From Rhynchopus sp. YZ270_cl-10 (Eukaryota > Euglenozoa > Diplonemea > Diplonemida > Diplonemidae): a stretch of 64,000 nucleotides of DNA. Location of the stretch: contig OZ037909.1 in NCBI GenBank assembly GCA_964035575.1, forward strand, positions 124,001 through 188,000. The letters run 5' to 3'. Made by a program: the position numbers and the translations under genes. Positions within the stretch are counted from its first letter, which is position 1. Each line of letters starts with the position of its first letter. This document shows, piece after piece, positions 10,638 to 21,918 of the stretch. A model generated the notes under the pieces. That model made no database searches. It was not told the DNA's origin and was given only the letters and a program-made list of their open reading frames with translations.

Positions 10638-10689
10638 GAAAAAACAAAAAAAAAAAAAAAACAAACAAATCATGACAAGGGCGAAATGC

Positions 10690-11145
10690 TGGACTTGCGA
10701 GGTGTTCACAAAAACCGGAGGGGTTTTGAAATGCGAGGCCTGCGACGGTCACACGGGCAATCAGGGACATAATCGCGCAGATGATGGAAGCCCCCAAGAT
10801 CCCAGAAGGAAACGCGGAGGTTTGAAGGACGCGCGGCCGGACGGAAGAAGATGACGATGAAGAAGAAGACCACCATGCACCATTGTTCCTCCCCAGCGAC
10901 GCCAATGCAGAAGCCCCAGCCCCAGGAGGAGTTCCTACAGATGCAAAGGCGACAAACCGCCTCCCAATGCACCATCGGAAGCAATGCTTGCTTGGAGTAG
11001 TGGACAATGTCTCAGAAGCCAGCTGTTTTGATGCAGCGTGCACCAAGGCGTTCTACTGTGGGGGTATTCCCCTCAGCTTCGCGGCCTGCCCCTCAATGAT
11101 GCCATCCGTTGACAGCAGTTGCTTCCAGAAGCACAGCTGCTTCAT
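10690..11145 (-). pseudogene. Decayed surface-protein gene, paralogue of the 14.9-kb gene
   Basis: At 11105-11145 the minus strand repeats the first exon of the gene starting at 14904 (start codon, then coding for AVLL-ATAVNG) but lacks about 10 bases after ATGAAGCAG, which throws the leader out of frame. Stops follow soon after. Further along, a serine run and a hydrophobic stretch (GILGASIICAIMSLIA) look like the remains of a membrane-anchored C-terminus. The block at 11268-11346 that precedes it is a near copy of the one upstream of the intact gene, supporting a duplication followed by decay. Confidence 0.45.
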
Positions 11146-11267
11146 TATTCTCGGTTCGTCATACGAGAGCAGCTTGGGAAGGACCTTCCCAGGGTAGTCC
11201 ACACATGAGAAATATTAAATTGTTGGTTGGACGTATGCGATCAACACAACAAACGACGAATGGGGGG

Positions 11268-11346
11268 GTATTTCATATTGTTGATTTAGGGATATGAGCT
11301 TCTTCTTTTGCAAACGGGGTTTTCTGCAAAGAACGTTGAAACGGTT
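11268..11346 (-). repeat. 79-bp upstream block, copy 1 of 2
   Basis: It matches 14996-15074 at 78 of 79 positions (one G/A change). It lies 123 bp upstream of the decayed start codon at 11145, while the other copy lies 92 bp upstream of the intact start at 14904. Confidence 0.95.
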
Positions 11347-12241
11347 TGAACGGGGGGCGAGGGAAACAATAAAGAAAAGTTGAAAGTGCAAACGACTCAC
11401 CGTTCAACGGCGGGACGCAGGCACGGGATAATAAAAGAACATCAATAAAAATGAATGTGTTTCGCACCACACTCGCCGTGTTGGTGAGCTTCTAAAAAGC
11501 TATGTGTATTTCAGGCTAGGTAGACCGCCTGACACCATACGGACGCACATTGCAACGGAAGAAGAAACGAAAGCACCAACACTGACCCTCTCGACAGGCT
11601 CTTTTACCAGTTGAGGAGTCAGTGTTGGCTGTGTCTCGCAACACGTCTATTGTGTGATACAGGATGTGCCATTTGCGAGCTCACACACCCCGACACTTTC
11701 ACAGAAATAAACCTGTTCCGAGTTCACAAAACGCGTCAAAAAATGCTATTCAGTGATAATATCAAAAAGGAGCAGAGCTTGTGGAAGAGATCGTTTTTTT
11801 CCCTCAAAAGATGTGTGGAATAAGAAAAACCCACACAAATAACATGATCGTCCAGATGTGTGAAAATCCCCAACAAATTCACAATTTCTGGAAAGATCTT
11901 CCAGCAAACTTCAAAGATCCATCATAGTAAAAACAATGTCATGTAACGATGAGAGCAATGTGCAAAAACAAAGAAATGTTTACAAGATGATACCAAGCCT
12001 CTGCTTAGTCAACTATTAAAACAAAGAACAAAAGAAACTGAAAGATGAACGTGTCGCGCATCACACATCAGAGAAAAAGAGCATCAGAGGAGACATAACT
12101 ATATACTCGAGGGAAATATTGAAGCAACATTTACCTGAGAGGGTGTCAACCACCATGGATTTATTTCGGGGAATACAAACATGTCACTTGAAATACAAAA
12201 CGGTGTAATTGCTGCGGCTGGTTGCACCTTGTGCCTCAGCA
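11347..12241. other. Intergenic with stem-loop and SINE-like fragments
   Basis: Contains a fragment of the SINE-like repeat (about 11378-11420, GTGCAAACGACTCACCG), a stem-loop repeat at 11995-12006 (AAGC, loop CTCT, GCTT) and another near 12041-12072 (GTGT...ACAC). No gene seen. Confidence 0.6.
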
Positions 12242-14904
12242 TCACACAAGAGACCACACAAGGAGCGACCCGTCGTGCCCGGCAGTGGCAAGAAGGCTGC
12301 TGTCGGGGGAGAAGGACACCTGAGCCACAATTGAGTCGAGGCCTGCAAGGCGTGTGTGCACAGTGCCTGCTGCCGTCCACACGACGACCTCAGCAGGGCC
12401 TGCAGCAGCAAAGAGCTGCCCGTCTGCAGAGGGCGTAGCGTGGTGCAGCACGTGAGAGGGCATCGACACTGCTGCTGACACTGTCGCGACACCCACACCG
12501 ACAGTCCCGCTTGCCCAACGCGTCATAAGGACGGCACCACTGTCCATCCCACGCAGCAGCTCACCGCCAGACAGGAACGCCACAGACACCACACGTGCAC
12601 CCTCAGAAGCAACAGTGCCCACCTTCGCACCTGTCGCAACGTCCCAGATCTGCACAATCTCGTCCACCTCGCTCCCCACCACAGTTGCCAGCAGACTTCC
12701 ATCAGGTGAAAACGCCACGTTGCGCGCATGCGCATGGATGACAAGGTCCAAGGCACCGTCGTCTGCACGCACAACACGTGTGCTTGGCGCGTTCCCACCC
12801 CCACCCGCAAGCAGGCCACCCACACGTGAGTACGCGACCTTGCGTATCGGCGTGCTTTTGCTCCCCAGGTTGTGCAGGACGTACCGCAGTGCTCCCGTTG
12901 CCACATCGCACACCACAGCACGTCCACCCGCACCTGCAACAGCAACCGACAGTGCGTCTGGCGAGAACACAACGTCGTGCACAGCAAAGTCTGCACACGC
13001 AAGCTTCAGCGTCTGCAAGCCTGTTGCAATCTCAAACACACGCACGCCGTCGTCGCTGCCAGTGGCAAAGTGCGTGCCGTCGCTCGAGAAGGCAACAGAG
13101 AGCACCCTCTCTTGGTGCTGCACCTTGAAGCGGCATGTGTCAGGCAGGCTCCGTGGGCACGTTGTCTTAATCGTGTCCTTGTCTGTGCACGTAGAAGGGG
13201 CGCTTGTCGGCACTGCAGTGGGCATGAATGGTGGAACAGCTGTGGGCTGCGCTGTCGGGATTGCTGTTGGGACGGAGGTGGGGTTCAGGCAGCATGCTGC
13301 TGTGTTGTCGGCGTGCAGGGCTGAGCAGATGGCGGCAATTGGAGTCCCGCCTCTTGTCACCTGCGGGCAGTTGATAGCAGTCGGGTTTGCGTCAAGCACA
13401 AGTCTGTAGGTGGGGTGAGTGGTATGGTATTATTGCATCAGGCTGGCTGTTTTGATTTTCTCAGGCAGTAAATGCAAGACATGTTCAAATACTTCCTATA
13501 AGTATCCCCAAGTCCCTCACTCTTTCTTTTGGTAAAAATCACCCAGACAAATCCCCCACTTTCCTCCCGTGAAAAATGTGTCACACCATATCAAGAATAG
13601 TTGTAAGATGAATATGCCTGGCGTGCATCTTTCTTAACATAAAGCAAGAAACCAACATACCCATGGGGACAGGTGTAGATCGCACATGTGGCAGGTCCGA
13701 GGCAAGGGTTCGTCAGCACCCAGTTCCCAACATCGGGGTTTGAACTGTCCTGTGTGCACGTCAGAGCCGGTACAGCACCACCCTGTGCGAAACCATTGCC
13801 GTCACACACAAGCGAGCACGGAGTCGCAAACACATTGTTGCACGATGGCAGGGTCATTGCGGGGTCGACAATGCCAGCTGCTGCGTGGTCGAAGGGCTGC
13901 AGGCACTGCACTGGTGCGCACGCGATGCTGGGTGTTGGAAGTACTCCTGTTCCCATGTTCAGTGCGTCACAGTTCAGGAGACCAGTGTTGGTGGTGTACC
14001 CTGCAGCACTGTCGCACTGCAGACTGCACGAAGGCTGGGTCACTGCCGTCAGCACAGTCATCGCAGTGCACGGGAGCACCATTCCCTGGTTCGGGCCAGC
14101 AATGACACCTGCAGGTGCAGTTCCAAGATCGTACACAGCACACACATTCTCCGTGCACGTGGGTGCTCCGGCAAGCGTACCCGCAGTGCAAGTGATGGCA
14201 CCAGTGGTCATGCCACCACAATCAAATCCAGCGTCTATGTTCCATGTGCAGGTCGGTGCTCCGGGGGTGGTCATGTCGACAAGGACACCTCCTGCTGTGC
14301 AGCCGCTCAGCGATGCTCCAGCGAGGGGGAGCAGTGTGCAGTCCTCTGTGGATAAAGGGTAGGTGGTGTGTGAGTGGCGACATGTGTTACATACGAATGC
14401 AAGTGGGGAGGGCCGTCACTGCCGGCGTCTGTGCTACGAAGGTGAATGCATTGTTCGTGCACATCACATTGCAAGTGGCCTGGTCGCACGTGTAACCTGA
14501 GTCGCACACAACAGGTTTTGTGTCCCCCTCGTTACCTGCGATGGTACCTGCGTTCGCAATTGGCATCAGTGCACACGGATCAGCAGGCAGCACCGCTGGT
14601 CCCCACGTCGTCCCTGTGCAAGTCACGGTGATTGCCGCACCGCCGTTGTAGTTCGCAGCATGCAGGGTACACTGGCTGGTCGTTGCCACAAATCCAACGC
14701 ATGCAGCAAGCGGTGCCACAGGGGTAACCACCACAGCGGCAGCAGCCAAACTCCTGTTGGAAGGGAAATGGTTGAGACATGCAAACATAGTACATACGCT
14801 CCTTTGAGGGTCTGAGCGCCAAGGCTGACCGTCATGTCGTTGAAGTTGCACTGTCCGTTGACAGCAGTTGCTGCCAGAAGCACAGCTGCCACGATCTGCT
14901 TCAT
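12242..14904 (-). CDS. Secreted Cys-rich protein with C-terminal WD40 propeller (4 exons)
   Basis: Exons on the minus strand: 14904-14798, 14753-14395, 14345-13661 and 13403-12242. The introns are 44, 49 and 257 nt; all start GTATGT and end CAG, and joining them keeps one frame for 770 residues. Exon 1 codes a clear signal peptide (MKQIVAAVLLAATAVNGQ). Exons 2 and 3 code repeated Cys-containing modules (CTGTTWG, CDSGYTC, CTAGTLAGAPTC), loosely sushi/CCP-like. Exon 4 opens with a short PT linker (PTAIPTAQPTAVP) and then a WD40-type propeller, visible as VLSVAFSSDGTHFATGSDDG, DVVFSPDA, NVAFSPDGSLLA and VSFSPDSSLLATAGHDG, about seven blades. The protein stops at LLVWSLV with no membrane helix, so secretion is expected. 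WD40 propellers are normally intracellular, which makes this combination odd. Each gene-structure claim rests on frame continuity only; no transcript is available. Confidence 0.8.
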
Positions 14905-14995
14905 GGTGTAAAGGTGTTTCGTATGTGTTTCGTTTGTCTGTTGTTGCAGGTGGTGTTGTCCCCGTGAAGGGCGGTGGGAGAGGTGCAAAGTTGTG

Positions 14996-15074
14996 GTATT
15001 TCATATTGTTGATTTAGGGATATGAGCTTCTTCTTTTGCAAACGGGATTTTCTGCAAAGAACGTTGAAACGGTT
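14996..15074 (-). repeat. 79-bp upstream block, copy 2 of 2
   Basis: Near-identical to 11268-11346. It lies directly 5' of the Cys-rich/WD40 gene and upstream of its candidate acceptor (AG at 14938-14939), so it may hold part of the preceding 3' region or a regulatory segment. Confidence 0.9.
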
Positions 15075-15600
15075 GTGCGGCTGACTCGCCCCACGCTGAG
15101 GACGTCGCAAGATGGACGAAAGCAGTCAACAAAATGCTAAACGGCAGCGGCGTCGACTGGGTATTTTGGAAGCACCTCGCTCTCAACCAAGGACGGGAGG
15201 CACACCGCCATCAACGCGGCCACGAAGTGTGGGGCGGATGTGTTGGGACTCGTACTGCGCGCGAAGCGGCTTTTTTGCTCCGCATTGCGGACAGCGCACG
15301 CACGGAGGCAATCCACCCTTGCTGGAGGCGGCGTACCAGGAGGTTACCCCAACCTCCGACTGATCACATCAAAAAGCTATGCTCGCGACAACAAGACCGG
15401 CATCTCCCTTCATGCCCACGCTTGGGAGTCCAAAGCTCAAGCAGCGCCTCCTCGATATACAGGGGGGAAGCAGAACAGTGGATGAATATTATTCATGTGT
15501 GCAGACACATCAGAATAGATAAAAAGATAAACCCAAGTCTTGTATTACGTCGAATAACAAGAAGCGGAACGTGCACACACCTCACCGTACGGCGGATGTA
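15075..15600. other. GC-rich segment of unknown nature
   Basis: Base composition resembles coding DNA, and open frames of 80-155 codons exist on the plus strand (from 15112 and 15134), opposite to all host genes. I recognise no domain. It may be remains of a gene or element; I do not claim a product. Confidence 0.3.
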
Positions 15601-15734
15601 ATACCGTCTTTTGAAAAAAATATGGACCAGGAAAATTGGTCCATATAAAAAAAAAATCCCAAAAGCCTGGCAAAAGGTTCATGATTATTCTAGTCCCTGT
15701 TTTTTCTGGTCCATATTTTTCCAAAAGACGGTAT
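15601..15734. mobile_element. MITE with ATACCGTCTTTTG ends
   Basis: 134 bp. ATACCGTCTTTTG at the left and its complement at the right continue inward as an imperfect repeat through ATATGGACCAG / CTGGTCCATAT. No coding room. TA at both edges would suit a mariner-type target site. Confidence 0.75.
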
Positions 15735-16503
15735 ATGCCTGAAAGAACCCATGAAGGAAAGAAATCATGAAAACATTTCCGGGGTGGATATTGGGGGGGG
15801 GGGGGGGAAATTTGTATCGGGACAAGAGAAAAGGGGGGGTATTACGTTTTTTTGTTCGTTCATTTTTCGGTTCTTGCTTGCTTTTTTTTTTTTGCAGGCT
15901 CCCCCGCTTTGAGGACTCAAGAGCAATACAAAAGGGGGACGAAATCGTCGTTTTTTTGAACACTCATTGATATATCTCTCAGAGGAATAGAGCCTTGCGG
16001 GGGGGGTGTTTTCTGACAGTGTGGACCCCTCTTATTCAAAACTAACTTGAACAAAAGGATGAGCATCACAACATCATTTCATGTGTGTCATCATGTGACA
16101 CAAAGTTTTCCATCCCTCAAGTGCAATACATAATGCACCTATCTTGGTCAAGAATGGTTTTTGAGCTGAAATAAGAGGCTAAAATATACGAAAAAAAAAG
16201 GTCCAAAAAAAATTCATTTTTAGTCCACTGTATTTCTAGTCCAAAAACATTCTGATAATGGTTAAAGGGGGGGGTTTTTTTGTGGGATAGGACGAGAAAA
16301 GGAAAAAAAAAAAAAGCGTTGTAACCATTATTTTGTGTGTTCCAGACGCAAATTCTGCAGTCGGCACCAAAATGTCAGGGTAACAATGCAGGAAAAAAAA
16401 ATGACCCACTCTAAGAATACAGCAGCGGGATGAAAAAAAAAGAGGAAAAAAAAAAAAAAAAACGTTTTAAAAAGATGAATAACCTTTCATAAATGCAAAA
16501 ATT

Positions 16504-16570
16504 ACAAATGCATATACTTTCAAATAAAATTTGAAAGCATTAGGGAAGTGTATAAAAAACAACAACAACC
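16504..16570. repeat. Dispersed repeat with second copy at 24507-24562
   Basis: Both copies share ACTTTCAAATAAAA, then GCATTAGGGAAGTGTATA and an AACAACAACAACCC tail. The simple tail suggests a retroposed sequence. Confidence 0.7.
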
Positions 16571-16899
16571 CATCTTTTTTTTTTTAAAAATTGAAACAGC
16601 AGCAAGTATAAAGAAAACTATTTACTTTGCTGCTTCTTTCATCTTACACATTCGTACACAACCAAACAGTATTACCGCAAAAACGTATTTATTCTGGGAC
16701 GTAAAATATCCCCAGTTTTCAGATTTTATCCGTCTCAGTTTTGTTACATCCCAGAATTGTAGATTTTTTTGCAAAAAAAAAGGAAAGATTTCAAGACGTT
16801 TTATTTTCCGTGACCCCGTACATTTTTCCCCCTTCGTACAGCTTGACGCTGCATAGGAGGAAGGAAAAGGGCTGGTGTGACACATCAAATTTGCTATCT

Positions 16900-16970
16900 T
16901 TTTTGATAAATTATTGGAGTAGTGTAGTTTGCCTCGGTTTTGTGTTGCCACAGTGTGTGCAATCTCCACT
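16900..16970. repeat. Dispersed repeat of about 70 bp (copy 1 of 4)
   Basis: Other copies are at 28371-28440, 28502-28571 and 49651-49714. The core reads TTGGAGTAGTGTAGTTTGCC, followed by TCGGTTTTGTGTTGCCACAG. Each is preceded by TTTTTTGATAAATT, which on the minus strand is an A-rich 3' end, so the family looks like minus-strand retroposons of a small RNA. Confidence 0.8.
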
Positions 16971-17701
16971 TTTTTTTTTTTGTTTTTTTTGGCGTTTGCT
17001 TTTTCAGGTCTCAACATCACTACATCAGAAAATTTGAAAAAATAAAATAAATGAGTATCATGCACCACGCCATCAGACACTGTCTTATAAGAAATAGGTT
17101 AGAATACGAAGAAAGAGTGGAAAAATGTGGCCGAATAACGTTCAAAAAGAGAACTTAAACACAATGACCATCTGCCTCTGGAACCATCTGAAAATTATAA
17201 GATGAACCTAAGCCTCTCGTGCTTAGTCACCTAATCAGAATCTGCGAGATGTGAACCAAAGCATCAGTCAGTCATCTCATTAGGTTGTCAATAAAGAATA
17301 GTGTGGGGGGGATGACCAGAGCCCATGCAGGACAGAGCCACAGCATCTTTTGTTTCCTTTTGCCCTTTGGTAAAGGTTTGTGCGATGCAGTGTGCGGTGC
17401 CTCGTTGGTTTTAGGTGTAAGAGCGTGAAGGGGAGGAGCTGAAGGTATTATTGCATAACGTATGGAGTCTGCGAGACAATTTGCAAAAAAAAAAAAAAAA
17501 AAAAAAAAAAAATGTGCGTAAAGTGTGTAATATTCTGTGGTGATTTGTATTACTGCAATACGCTCCCACTGACTATCTGGCAGAGGAAACCTCTTTGAGG
17601 CCTAAAAATAAAAATCGTATACCTTTCCAGTCAAAGAGAAAGCACACAAAAAGGATTGCAAAAAGATAAATTCAACAAAGAAAACCATCGTCACAAAAAA
17701 A

Positions 17702-17833
17702 TAGTAGCTCTGCTAGGGGAAGTAAAAGGAAAAAAAGGCTTTTTCGTTGATTGCTCAATTACCCTGTTGGAAGGGGTGGCGACCATATCGGAGGAACTAT
17801 TTTCTCCTTTAAGCTACTCTTGTAGGTACAAAA
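17702..17833. repeat. Dispersed repeat of about 130 bp, second copy at 20335-20470
   Basis: The copies share TCGTTGATTGCTCAATTACC and TATCGGAGGAACTATTTTCT in order, with small indels. The ends are indistinct. The plus-strand open frame across the first copy is not conserved in the second. Confidence 0.75.
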
Positions 17834-17907
17834 AAAATAATCAAGAAGGAAAGAACCTCTGTTCTTGTTTGACGAGAACGACGCTAAAAAAAATCATCGA
17901 AACCAGT

Positions 17908-18420
17908 TTACTGGGGGGGGCCGAATAGTGGACCCCCCCTGAATAGTAGACCCCCCTTGAATAGTAGACCCCCCCTGGGAATTCTGGGTTTTTTTAAATT
18001 TTTTTTCCTTTGAATAGTGGACCCCCCCTGAGAAATTCCGGGGAAAAAAATTTTTTTCCGCTGAATAGTGGACCCCCCCCCCAGGTTTTCGTTTTTTTTT
18101 GACTTTTTGCGGAAGTCACGGAAAAATTTTAGAGGGGATCAACTACAAATTTCAAATTGATTTTTCTTTCTTTGGATAGATTTTGTGACAAATCTTTCCA
18201 AAGAAGCAAAAATCAGTATATTTTGACACACCCTATCAGCCTCATCGACAGGAGGGATTTAGTAAAAATACAGAAAAAAAATTTTGGGGGGGTCTACTAT
18301 TTAGGGGGGGTCTACTATTCAACTTGGAAAAAAAAATTTTTTTTTCTGAGACCCCCGATTTATACCCGTCGGTTCGCCTAATAGTGGACCCGGGGTCTAC
18401 TATTCGGCCCCCCCCAGTAA
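17908..18420. mobile_element. 513-bp inverted-repeat element, TTACTGGGGGGGGCCG ends
   Basis: The outer about 27 bp are inverted with one mismatch (17908-17934 against 18394-18420). The subterminal DNA repeats GAATAGTGGACCCCCCC and its complement (GGGGGTCTACTATT) several times on both sides. No coding capacity. It is a non-autonomous DNA element whose repeated motif probably binds its transposase (inferred). Confidence 0.85.
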
Positions 18421-20334
18421 CCTACAAAAAGCTTTCAACAATGATGATCAAAGAACCCTAAGACTAGATGTCAGGGAGGGAAGCGGGGAATGCAGGGGTG
18501 GGGGACGCGGAGAGAGAAGAACGAATAACACAACCCATTCCACACCACTAATCAAAGATGGCAGTCCTGCCGAGTTGGGCTGATTTTTTTTTGTAAAAAA
18601 ATACGAAGCCCAACCCGAATTCGACTCTTGCAGATTTAACTCTATGCACCCCAAGCCATGTTTTCGAGCCACTTTTGAGGTTTTTGTTTTTGGGGCTTTC
18701 CAACCGGTAAAGGGACCCCAGATGCAATTTTTTGATCGTACCTGGCCGCAATTGAAAGATTTTAAACCGACTAAGGGCTTGGCGGCATCAGATGTCACGA
18801 AAAGGTACATATTGGGAGTGGCGAAAAACGTCACTTTTGGTGAAAGTAGCATAAAAAAGGTTGACTTGAAGTACAAAGCCCTCTTGTGACAGAGTACCTT
18901 GGTGGACGACAGGCTGTACCGGGGGGTGGACCCCAACCAGGCTGTCCTACATCCATTTCGTGGTTTACATCTGATATTTGTTAAACTTGTCAAAGCATAT
19001 GCATCACTTCAAAAGCCACCAAAGTGGCGCTTGGGGCGTGTAGGGTTTAAAAAGTCTGCAAAGCCAACGTCGGATTTCCATTTTCTATAACTAATGCACA
19101 AAGAATTTTTCTCATTTTTCTATGAAAACCCAAAAAATCTTGTACTTGTGGGAGAAGGAATAGGGTACGGGAGGGTGGTTTTTATTTCTTGTTTTGTTTT
19201 TGATAATGTTGGATCCGTGTAGGCTAGTAGCTCTACACCGTCTAAATATTTTTTTTTGCATCAACCGATTGGCCCTGTATGCTGACGCCCTCCACGTAGG
19301 GCGCCAAAATCTGAACCTAACACGACACCAACTGATCTGTCCTTACTACTCTACTACTATGTCTTTTTTCGTTGACCGCAGCCATTTAGGCTCTTTGCCT
19401 ATGACGCACATGATTGAGGGAGCCTCAGGGAGGGGGGAATTAAAAGGAAAGAGAGTAAAGACAGATCTCCGTTGGCTATGTTCGCTTCGCTTTCCAATAA
19501 CACTTTGTACGCAAAAAAAAAATACGGATGTGCCCTCTCAGCCCTAGTGGTCAACAATGCACATTGGTAAAAAAAAAAAAGAAAAAAGGAAAGTGAGATG
19601 CATGAACCTCTCGGGTACACACATCTTGAAAAAGAGAAAAAAAGAAATGGGGGAGCACACCTCCCCCCCTCTACGTCCCACACTCATATGTTCAGTGTGT
19701 CGCATTTTATTTTTTTCCCTTGAAGAAAAATACCCAAAATAACGTAAGGGGTGGGAGGATGGGGGGGAGAAATCCTCGCGAGAGGGAAACTAAAAAGGGG
19801 GATTCAAAAAAAAAAAAAGACAAAAAAAAAGTTTGGGAAGACGAACCTAAGTCTCGCAGTTGCTTAGCCTTCTTAGTCCACCTTGAAGAATGAACAGCGA
19901 AAGAGGGGTTCCACTAGGGTCCTCCCCCAGAAGGATAAATGAAGGATTTTGCAAATATGGCAGTACGTTTAGAACCCATAAGAGGGAGAAGGAGAGAGAG
20001 CGAGAATGCACGCTGTGAACATTCTTCTGTGAAAACTTGCCAAGATCAAGAAGCACGCATGTGCAAAAAAAAACACGAGTTTTCAAACAGTCGTATCCCC
20101 TGTTTCCGTTCATTGAATATAGGGCTTGAGAGGGTTCAAAAAAGTTGCTAAAAACGTGAACAGACGAAAAATGGGTGCAGAAACAAGAGTCTCAAAGAGG
20201 GCTCTTACTACACACACAAGGTCATGTGATACACGTCTGTGGGAGTTCAAAAGACACCAAAATACCCCCTGGAGTGGTTCACTTTAGGGGTCACAGCTCT
20301 CGGCAAAAAAAACTGTGAGGCAAAGATCAAAACA
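18421..20334. other. Intergenic repeats, no gene seen
   Basis: Includes a copy of the TTGACTTGAAGTACAAAGCC repeat at about 18858-18940 (others near 6960 and 21228), with an internal GTACC...GGTAC dyad, and a stem-loop repeat near 19848-19865 (CTAAG...CTTAG). Confidence 0.55.
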
Positions 20335-20599
20335 TAGTAGCTAGGGAAGGAAAAGGAGGGGGAAAAATGGGGGTTTTCGTTGATTGCTCAATTACCCTGT
20401 TGAAGGGGTGATTGGCGACCGTATCGGAGGAACTATTTTCTCCTTTAAGCGACGCTTTGCAGGTACAAAAACAACAATAAAAGAGAAGTTGAAAAGTCAG
20501 GCATTTTGCGCACCGTTTTTTTTTTTTTTTTTTTGCCGTTTGCGCTGTTTTTTCCCCCCCACTTTCGGCAACGATACCATTATGCCTTCGAGGGGTTGA

Positions 20600-20795
20600 A
20601 AGCAATACAAACGCCTCACCGTTCATCAGCGGACACAGACACTGGTTCTCCACGGGTTATGGAATCCCCCCAGAGAGCACTTCATTGACACATGCACATG
20701 GTGGCCACGAGGTCGTAAGCACGGTACATAATCACTGCCCCATCCAGAACGGGGTATAATGGTTAATAGGTTCACATCACGTGAAGAAGTCGCAA
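20600..20795 (-). repeat. SINE-like repeat (copy with full right part)
   Basis: Matches 52795-52970 and part of 27568-27660. It runs from CTCACCGTTCATCAGCGGAC through CTGGTT..., CAGAGAGCACTTCATTG and CCCCATCCAGAACGGG. On the minus strand the family contains GGGTTCGATAACCC, which resembles a tRNA T-arm/pol III B box; this copy has drifted there. No clear A box, so tRNA origin is likely but unproven. Confidence 0.65.
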
Positions 20796-20799
20796 AGCC

Positions 20800-21918
20800 T
20801 GGTGTCCTGGCAGACAGCACGGGGCCTCCACTCTAGCCTATCAGGGGTGGGGCGCCAGGAGAGCGAGTGCACCCTATCCTATTTCTTCCCAGTGAAGGGG
20901 CGACGTAGGAGCTTAGCCTTTACAAAAAAAAAAAAGATCAACGAAATTTTCAGTTGAATACGTGCCTCACATTTTGTCAACAAAAAGGGGCAAAATATTC
21001 AAAAGAAAATGAAAAGAAATAAAAGAGTAAAAGGTTGGGTCGGTAAAGAGCTTGGTATAGTGGAGCGCATCCTCGGGTGTCACTAATACAACCATGTCTT
21101 CAAAAAAAAGAGAAGTTGATATTTTGTGCAAACACCTAAAAAAAACATACCAAAAGAAATGAGTCCGAAAAACTTAAAGAAACGAAAGTGCATCTCTCGC
21201 ACACAACGCAGATTTAAAAAAAAAAAGCTGAGGTGAAATACAAAGCCCTCTCATGACAGTGTACCTTGGTACATGACAGGCTGTACCAAAAAAAAGAGTA
21301 GTTGAAACGTGCTAAAAATGCATCTCAATCGAGCTCATGCAAAAGGGTGGGAGACGTGATAAACGATCTGTACCGTAAGAGAACGGAGGAGGTTCACCAA
21401 CACCGCTCGGAGAATCACGTGACCCCTTTATACCCTAGACAGTTTCGTTTTCAAAAAAAAATGCAAAAAAAAAATGGGGAAACGATAAAATGGGAGGAGG
21501 GGACTAAGATCGACATACACGCATTGAAGAGACACCGTACAAGGAGCCTTTGTCAAACAATGCTTTGGTTGTGCTCAGACAGGGTTCTTATTTTATTATT
21601 TTACTGTTGTTGTTATTGTCCTCGTATTGATAATCGCCACCCATGGGGGATGGTATGTCAAAAAGTTCTGTATTCAAAAAAAAAAAAAAGAAAGAAAGAA
21701 ACTTACACAAAAACAACAACAACAAAGATATCCCGTTTCCTTAAAATACTTCACGGTTTATCATTTAAAACAACAACACTCAAAGCACCGAATTTATGAT
21801 TTGTGTTTATTATTTTCTTTCCATTTGGTTTCCTTACAGTGCACCCAAAACCAAACCCACTCACCCAGAGAAAACACATTTCCTTTTATTTCCTCCAAAG
21901 TGTAAGAATCACCTTTTT
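20800..21918. other. Intergenic, no gene seen
   Basis: Contains stem-loop repeats (for example 21188-21202, GTGC, ATCTCTC, GCAC), a third copy of the CAAAGCCCTC repeat (about 21228-21290) and A-rich runs. Confidence 0.55.

Larger units (their letters stand above)
15735..17700. other. AT-rich intergenic DNA, no gene seen
   Basis: Long A, T and G runs (G run at 15787-15807, A run near 17484-17512). It contains two dispersed repeats listed separately and a stem-loop repeat at 17208-17226 (CTAAGC, loop CTCTCGT, GCTTAG). Open frames are short and made of homopolymer codons. Confidence 0.6.

Noticed and set aside
10289-10772. Plus-strand Phe/His/Ser-rich open frames
   Set aside because: Translation of the TTTTCAC array inside a non-coding inverted-repeat element.
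12615-13409. 264-codon plus-strand frame across the WD40 exon
   Set aside because: Shadow of the WD40 exon; the minus-strand frame has the repeat motifs and splice structure.
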